From: Anas platyrhynchos
Taxonomy: Eukaryota > Chordata > Aves > Anseriformes > Anatidae
Length of the DNA: 64,000 bases
NCBI RefSeq assembly: GCF_047663525.1
Contig: NC_092600.1
Coordinates: 5,390,001 to 5,454,000, forward strand
Direction: 5' to 3'
Made by a program: the position numbers and the translations under genes. This document shows, piece by piece, positions 58,501-64,000 of this stretch (position 1 is the stretch's first letter; every line of letters starts with the position of its first letter). The notes under the pieces are model-generated. The model did not search any database and was not told the DNA's origin. It saw nothing but the letters and a program-made list of their open reading frames with translations.

Positions 58501-61500
58501 TTGAGCTTGTATGCATATTTGCAGTGGCTGCTAGGGCAAGGGATTTACTGCATGTAAACTGATGTGCCCTTTCTAGATCGGCTTTAAAAATGAATATGAT
58601 CTTAGGTGAAGTTAGGACTGTGCTGTGAGGCACTGTATATAGGTAACAGACTGCAAGGCAACTTTATTCTTAAAACGTGATGTTGCTGGCTGGTAATCTA
58701 GATCAGTGGGCATGTTCAGACTCTGTAGAATCATGTCTTGGGGTTGAGAACTTGTTGCATATTGTGTGTTAATATACTGACTGACTTTACCAAGGGATGA
58801 GGATGCTCCTGCAAAAATACCTGATGAAAATGCTGTGAAACCAGAAGGCTGGCTGGATGATGAGCCAGAATATGTAGCAGACCCTGATGCTGAGAAGCCT
58901 GAAGATTGGTAAGTTTACTGCCTGTTGCAAATGACATCAATAATTTCATGGCTTTGGCACTGGTTTTAGCAAGTATAAGAATAGCTAGTTCATTGTTGCT
59001 CACTATCAAAGTTGCTGTCAATTCAAGCTATCTTGCTTCAAAAGCAGAAGGCAGAGCTGATCTTAGTAGGTATCCTGTGTTCTTGTGTTCATCTGTGTAC
59101 TTGTCAACTGTTCTTTCCTATGACTGTAAGCTGAATAGGTCAGGGATGTTCATCTTGTAGTTGTGTACTGCAGTGGGAGGGGGTTGCGCTCAGGGGCTGG
59201 CTTTTCGTGAGCTGCTGTGCTTTCAAGCTGCTTCCTTAATTACCTCTCCCTTCTGCAGTGTCTTTTTCAGACCTATGCTATCATGAGTTTCAGTATTTAC
59301 ATTTTATAGTAGGAATCTTAATATTCCTGGGAATCAGACATGCTATAAGCTTTCTTCTGGGTAAAGACAAGGGGCAGACTTCAAAACTGAGTTGCTGTTA
59401 CAGGGATGAGGATATGGATGGTGAATGGGAGGCACCTCAGATTGCAAATCCTAAGTGTGAGGCAGCTCCTGGCTGTGGTACCTGGCAGCGACCAATGATT
59501 GACAATCCAAACTACAAAGGCAAATGGAAGCCTCCTATGATTGATAACGTGAACTATCAGGTTGGTTTCTTCATTTTTGTAAACTTCTGGCCAGTGCAGG
59601 ATTTCCCTTCCAAAAATTAGAATGATCTACATTTTAGCAGATGTAATTAAGAATAAAAATACTGTCATGGTCTTCCTGTGTTTCAAGTGGACAGTTTCAA
59701 AGTGTTTTGTTTAACCTGGCTTCACTCTTTTGTAGAACAAATAAAAATTAGTTCCCAGAACCTGAAGAGCCACATATATAAACACTGTAATTGAGTGCAA
59801 TTACCTTAAAGGAGGTTGTAGTGAGGTAGAGATTGTGTTGTTCTGCCAAGCACCAAGTGATAAAACGAGGGGAAATGGCCTCAGTTTGTACTGGGGAAGT
59901 TTAAGTTGGCTATTGGGAGAGATTACTGAAAGGGTTATGCAGCATTGGCATAGGCTGCCCAGAGAAGTGATTGAGTCACCATCCCTGGAGGTCTTCAAGA
60001 AAAGTTCAGATGTAGAACTTAGTAGCATAGTTTTGTGGTGGACTTCTCAGTATCAGGTTAAAGGTTGGACTAGATTATCTTAGTTGTTTTTTTTTTTCCT
60101 CAACCTGAATGATTCTGAGATTCTTTGCATTGGTCTTTTTGGCTGAAATGGGCTGAAAAATAAAATTCAACCTCTGTGCTAGTAGGTAAGGCTTGAATGT
60201 CTTGTCTTTCCTAGGGCATTTGGAAACCCAGGAAGATCCCAAACCCAGATTTCTTTGAAGACCTGGAGCCTTTCAAGATGACTCCCTTCAGTGCTGTGGG
60301 ACTTGAGCTATGGTCAATGACTTCTGACATCTTTTTTGACAACTTTATCATCTGTACTGAAAGAGCTGTGGCTGATGATTGGGCTAATGATGGATGGGGA
60401 CTGAAAAAGGCAGCTGATGGTGCTGCAGAGGTGAGAAACAAAGGCTTAATTGTGTGCTTCCTACTGGAACGGTAGGAGCACTGCTGCTATTCTCGTCCAG
60501 TCTTTATCAATATATACTTATGTGTACCGAGGCTGTGGATTGATAATCCTTGTTAGAATCTCAGAACCTTAATTTGTAATTACAGCATGTAATAGTTGCT
60601 ATAAATGGCAGTGAGTATTTACTGCTCTTCTGAGGTTCTTGCTCTGACAGCTGTGCTGTTAATTGTAGACTAGTTCTTAATTTGTAAACGATGGAAGAAG
60701 TACTGGTGCAGGCTAGCTTTAGTTCTTTTAGGTATGAGATATGTTCAATGTTGCAGAAAGTCTTTGAAAATTCTGTAGTTCAAATTTAACTGTTGCAATT
60801 TGAGTTTTAATGGTTCACTTTATCTTCTAGCCTGGTGTTGTGGGCCAGATGATGGCAGCAGCTGAAGAGCGTCCCTGGCTTTGGGTAGTGTACATCCTCA
60901 CTGTGGCTCTGCCAGTGTTCCTTGTTGTCCTTTTCTGCTGTTCTGGGAAGGTATGCATTTCCTCTGATAAATACACTGAATCTATTTAAACATTCTACTT
61001 AATGTGCCTTAGCTTCACAAATAACTGGTTGGTTCTGGCAATTTTTTTTAGAAGCAGCCAAGTGCTGCAGAATACAAAAAGACTGATGCTCCCCAGCCTG
61101 ATGTGATGAGCGAGGAGAAAGAAGAAGAAAAGGACAAAGGAGACAAAGAAGAGGAGGAGGAGGAGGAAACAAATGAGGAGAAGCTAGGTAGGCAAACTTA
61201 GATAATCTTGAGATGTGAAATTCTATCTGAAAGAATAAAAGGATTGGCAGACCTTGTATCAAGTCATTGGTGAATTGAAGGTGGCAAAGTCTTAATGACA
61301 AGAGAATGAATGATTTTTTTTTAATTTCTCTTAGAAGAGAAGCAAAAAAGTGATGCTGATATAGGAAGTGCTAGTCAAGAGGAAGAGGAGGAAGAAGATG
61401 AGGAAGAGGACAGGAAACCTGCATCAGAGGTATGAGAGCACTTAATTTTTGAGGGAAGCATTGTGGATTTTTTGTTGGTATAGAACAAGCCTTACTAGTG

Positions 61501-62074
61501 TGTTAACATCTAAACTTTTCCACTGTTAGAGCTCTAGAGAACTTAATTGCTGTGCAGAATAGGAATTGCTGTGGCCAACCTCAGCAAAGCAGGAAACCTT
61601 GCTAAAGGCACTTGCTGTAGACCCTGCATTGTGAGAGGAGTAGGACTGTGTGTAATGCATCTTCTTGAAGCAAAAGGCTTATTCAGCTTTGTGTGCAGTC
61701 AGGATGTGACCTTTTAAGTGCTCCACATTGACATAATGGTTAACTTAAAAAAAATAAAATGGGTGGAGTGTTGCTTGAAGTTAAATAGATTCTCACAGCA
61801 GCAGAATCTGTTAAATATTCTCAGCAAATATTTATACGTGCACCATGAAAATAAGAATTTGTCTACCATGTATGTAAAGGAAGGGGTAGTAACTGTAGTA
61901 GGTCCTTCGAAAATGAAACTGCAATGTAGAGCTGAAAGTTTTTTAGTAGGCTTGCTCAAAAATGCTTTCGGGAGTAAATTTAGATTAGATTTCCTTGATG
62001 TTTCTACAACTTTCTTACAGGAGGAAGAAACTGTGAATAGATCACCCAGAAACAGAAAGCCAAGGAAAGATTGA
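52528..62074 (+). CDS. CANX: CANX, calnexin (ER membrane lectin chaperone)
   Basis: Fourteen coding exons: 52528-52713, 53172-53245, 53733-53791, 54126-54267, 55526-55607, 57065-57257, 58257-58446, 58795-58908, 59404-59560, 60215-60430, 60831-60950, 61052-61187, 61335-61429 and 62021-62074 (stop 62072-62074). They total 1818 nt, giving 605 residues (human has 592), with every phase consistent. Calnexin holds monoglucosylated glycoproteins in the ER for folding with ERp57. A signal peptide ends near Ala21 and an acidic stretch follows. The lectin domain has [10 protein letters not shown] and DKCGED, which supply the disulfide cysteines and sugar-binding Tyr/Lys. The P-domain has four KPEDWDE-type repeats and four GxWxxPxIxNP-type repeats with the [11 protein letters not shown] disulfide. 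A transmembrane segment lies at about residues 488-508 ([20 protein letters not shown]). The acidic cytosolic tail ends [11 protein letters not shown]. Calmegin is excluded by the tail. The start is set by the signal peptide. Confidence 0.97.
59811..60125 (+). mobile_element. CR1 LINE 3' end in a CANX intron
   Basis: Typical CR1 3' landmarks appear in order: ggaaatggcctca, aggctgcccagagaagtg, gagtcaccatccctggagg, ggttggactaga, then a gattctgagattct tail repeat. It is truncated at the 5' side, with only about 0.3 kb kept and no reverse transcriptase, as for most bird CR1 copies. It lies between CANX exons 59404-59560 and 60215-60430, in sense orientation. Confidence 0.9.
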
Positions 62075-63880
62075 AAAAAAATCATAAAAACTTGATCTGT
62101 GATTTTTTTTTTCAAAACATGGTTCTGGGAGAGGACCTTGGACACCTTACATTGAAACTTGGACAAACCTCAAGATTTCACCATCCACAGGTTCCAGTCA
62201 CACTATCCAATGTAACGGAGTGTCTAGCAGTAAAATATTTGCAATCATCTGTTTTAAAGAACATCATTCCTGTAGAAAGAATGCAGTTAATATAATGGGC
62301 TGTGGATTTTGGAATGTAACATAACTAACCTTTTTGTTTTTGGTTTTAAATATTCTTTTCTGTTTTTAAGTAGATTGGTAGAACTTTACCAGTCTCAAAC
62401 CTTGGTTTAATTTAATATATTAATTAGTGAGGAATAACAATGAATCTTGAAAGTGCTAGATGATAAAAATGCAGTTTTATAACTAGTTTTTTTTACAAAC
62501 ATGTAAATTCCTAAATGCACCAATGTCTTTATATATATATATATATCCCTTAAAATTTAATAATTGTTTAAAGAAAAGCTGTCAACATATTTGACAATAC
62601 CTCTTCCCACAAAGGAAAAAAAAAAAAAAAACGGGAAGGGGGTTGTGTGGGGAAACCAGTAACTAAACTCTCCAATCAACTCTGTTCTTCTGGGGGTCAT
62701 GGTGGGGTGGGGGGAGAGGAAGGGTGGAAGGAAGGAATTAGTTGGTCTCTGGAATATGCACTCTGTGCATGGCTAAAGCCCGGTTAAGTGTTGATAAATG
62801 ATCTAGGATTCGGAGTGGATTGTCCTAATGTGGCATTTAATCCTGCAGACCTTGCAGATAATAGTTCTTGCTAGTTCTTGAACTCTTTTCGTAAAGCTAA
62901 TGTGTTGTTGGGGTGGGCTGGGGTTAGACTACTTTCCCCTTTCCCCTCTGTTCACCCACTGATGCTTTCCTTTCTCTCTGACTGTACAGCTTTTTTCCTG
63001 AGTGCAGCTTTGCCTCAATTGCTGGAAGTGCTTCATGTTCAGCTCATTGTCAAAACTCTTTATTTTTATAGCTAGGCCTACTCCAGGGTCCAAACACTGG
63101 ATAGGACAGTGTCCCATATCCTCTCACTGTTATCACCATATGTCTATTCCTGTAGGAATGGGGGAGGTGGTCAGGTAGACAAGATGAACTGAATATTTCT
63201 TAAGGAAAAACAAAACAAATAAAAAAAAACAAACACAAAATAACCAACATGTCAGTATTTGTAGGTGGGGAAGGAGCATGTGGAATATCTTAAGTGGTAT
63301 GTGAAACTGTTTAAGTCTTTTATCTGCTCTTCATGTAACAAATGCATCCTAAATTATATTGTGAATGTTAGGGAGTTCCAATTCCAGCTGAATAAATTTT
63401 TTTAAAGTGTTGAGTCTACCATATTATACTGTTTCAAACACTTGTGGAATGCCGGTGATCACTACAAGAGCATACCTCTGAGGGTGAAATCTATGTAACT
63501 TCATTACACTGTACCAAATATGTTGGAGTTCGGATGTCTATATAGATAAGCTTTTCTTTTTGTTTAGAGTGAAATTAAATGTCCTGAAATTACTCTTCTT
63601 GCACTGAATTTAAACACTCCAGTGTTGTTTGGTCATAGGTATAGTACGGGGAGTAATTCCCAGGGGCTGGGGAGGGATGGGTGTTCCAATTACCTTGCAA
63701 ACAATCTAACCAATTACTAAAAGCCTCAGTTTTATTTTTTATTTTTTTGGAGAAACATCTTCTGCTGCCTGTCCTTATGTTGTATCCCTTGGTTGTTGTG
63801 TTTGAAATATTAGTGACCACAAATGCATAGCAGGATTTCTTGATCTTTCTGCAGCGTGCAAATAAACTATTGTAAGCAAG
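62075..63880 (+). other. CANX: CANX 3' UTR with candidate polyadenylation signals
   Basis: Non-coding, AT-rich sequence after the CANX stop. AATAAA occurs at 63391-63396 and 63861-63866; an A-rich aataaaaaaaa is near 63218. A (TA)n run at 62531-62545 and an A-run near 62620 are included. The 3' UTR may end at either signal or run past the window. Confidence 0.6.
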
Positions 63881-64000
63881 ATACTGGAAGTAATTTCAGA
63901 CTTCTGTTGGGAGCTATTGCATGTTTAGAATGCCTTTGCCTGTTGAACACCTGGTAACTGCTGCTCCTTCCTGCCAAAATAGCTTATACTCTGACATGGA

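Overview
This is vertebrate nuclear DNA, and most likely bird. It has long introns with GT-AG splice sites, CpG-island promoters and AATAAA polyadenylation signals. A CR1-type LINE 3' end, the common repeat family of birds and reptiles, sits inside an intron near 59.8-60.1 kb. A second deoxycytidine-kinase-like gene is present, a paralogue that mammals have lost. Repeat density is low, as in bird microchromosomes or small macrochromosomes. Nothing prokaryotic, viral or CRISPR-like is visible.

Five protein-coding genes can be built exon by exon from the sequence. (1) 383-1395 (+): the last three coding exons of RUFY1, with a complete FYVE zinc finger. (2) 3496-10636 (-): HNRNPH1, eleven coding exons, tail to tail with RUFY1. 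(3) 12507-17933 (+): a dCK/dAK-type deoxyribonucleoside kinase (DCK2-like), seven exons, starting in a CpG island. (4) 27544-30007 (-): LTC4S, leukotriene C4 synthase, five exons. (5) 52528-62074 (+): CANX, calnexin, fourteen coding exons. Its CpG-island promoter at about 45.1-46.1 kb contains an exact ER-stress element (CCAAT-N9-CCACG).

At 18.9-19.3 kb a minus-strand TATA box, a CRE and a CCAAT box precede a short ATG exon with a good splice donor. That exon, a 60-nt exon at 11.6 kb and the first HNRNPH1 coding exon share one open phase. Joined, they would give HNRNPH1 a 51-residue acidic N-terminal extension and place the whole kinase gene, antisense, inside an HNRNPH1 intron. This is inference from splice phase and is the most interesting structural point in the window.

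The stretches 20-26.9 kb, 30.3-45.0 kb and most of 46-52.5 kb (CANX intron 1) show no recognisable gene. They hold simple repeats, one long unexplained open frame (34.2-35.1 kb) and a degenerate minisatellite just upstream of the CANX promoter. The genes do not form one pathway. RUFY1 (endosome tethering), HNRNPH1 (splicing), the kinase (nucleotide salvage), LTC4S (eicosanoid synthesis) and CANX (glycoprotein folding) are neighbours by synteny; RUFY1, HNRNPH1, CANX and LTC4S also lie close together on human 5q35.
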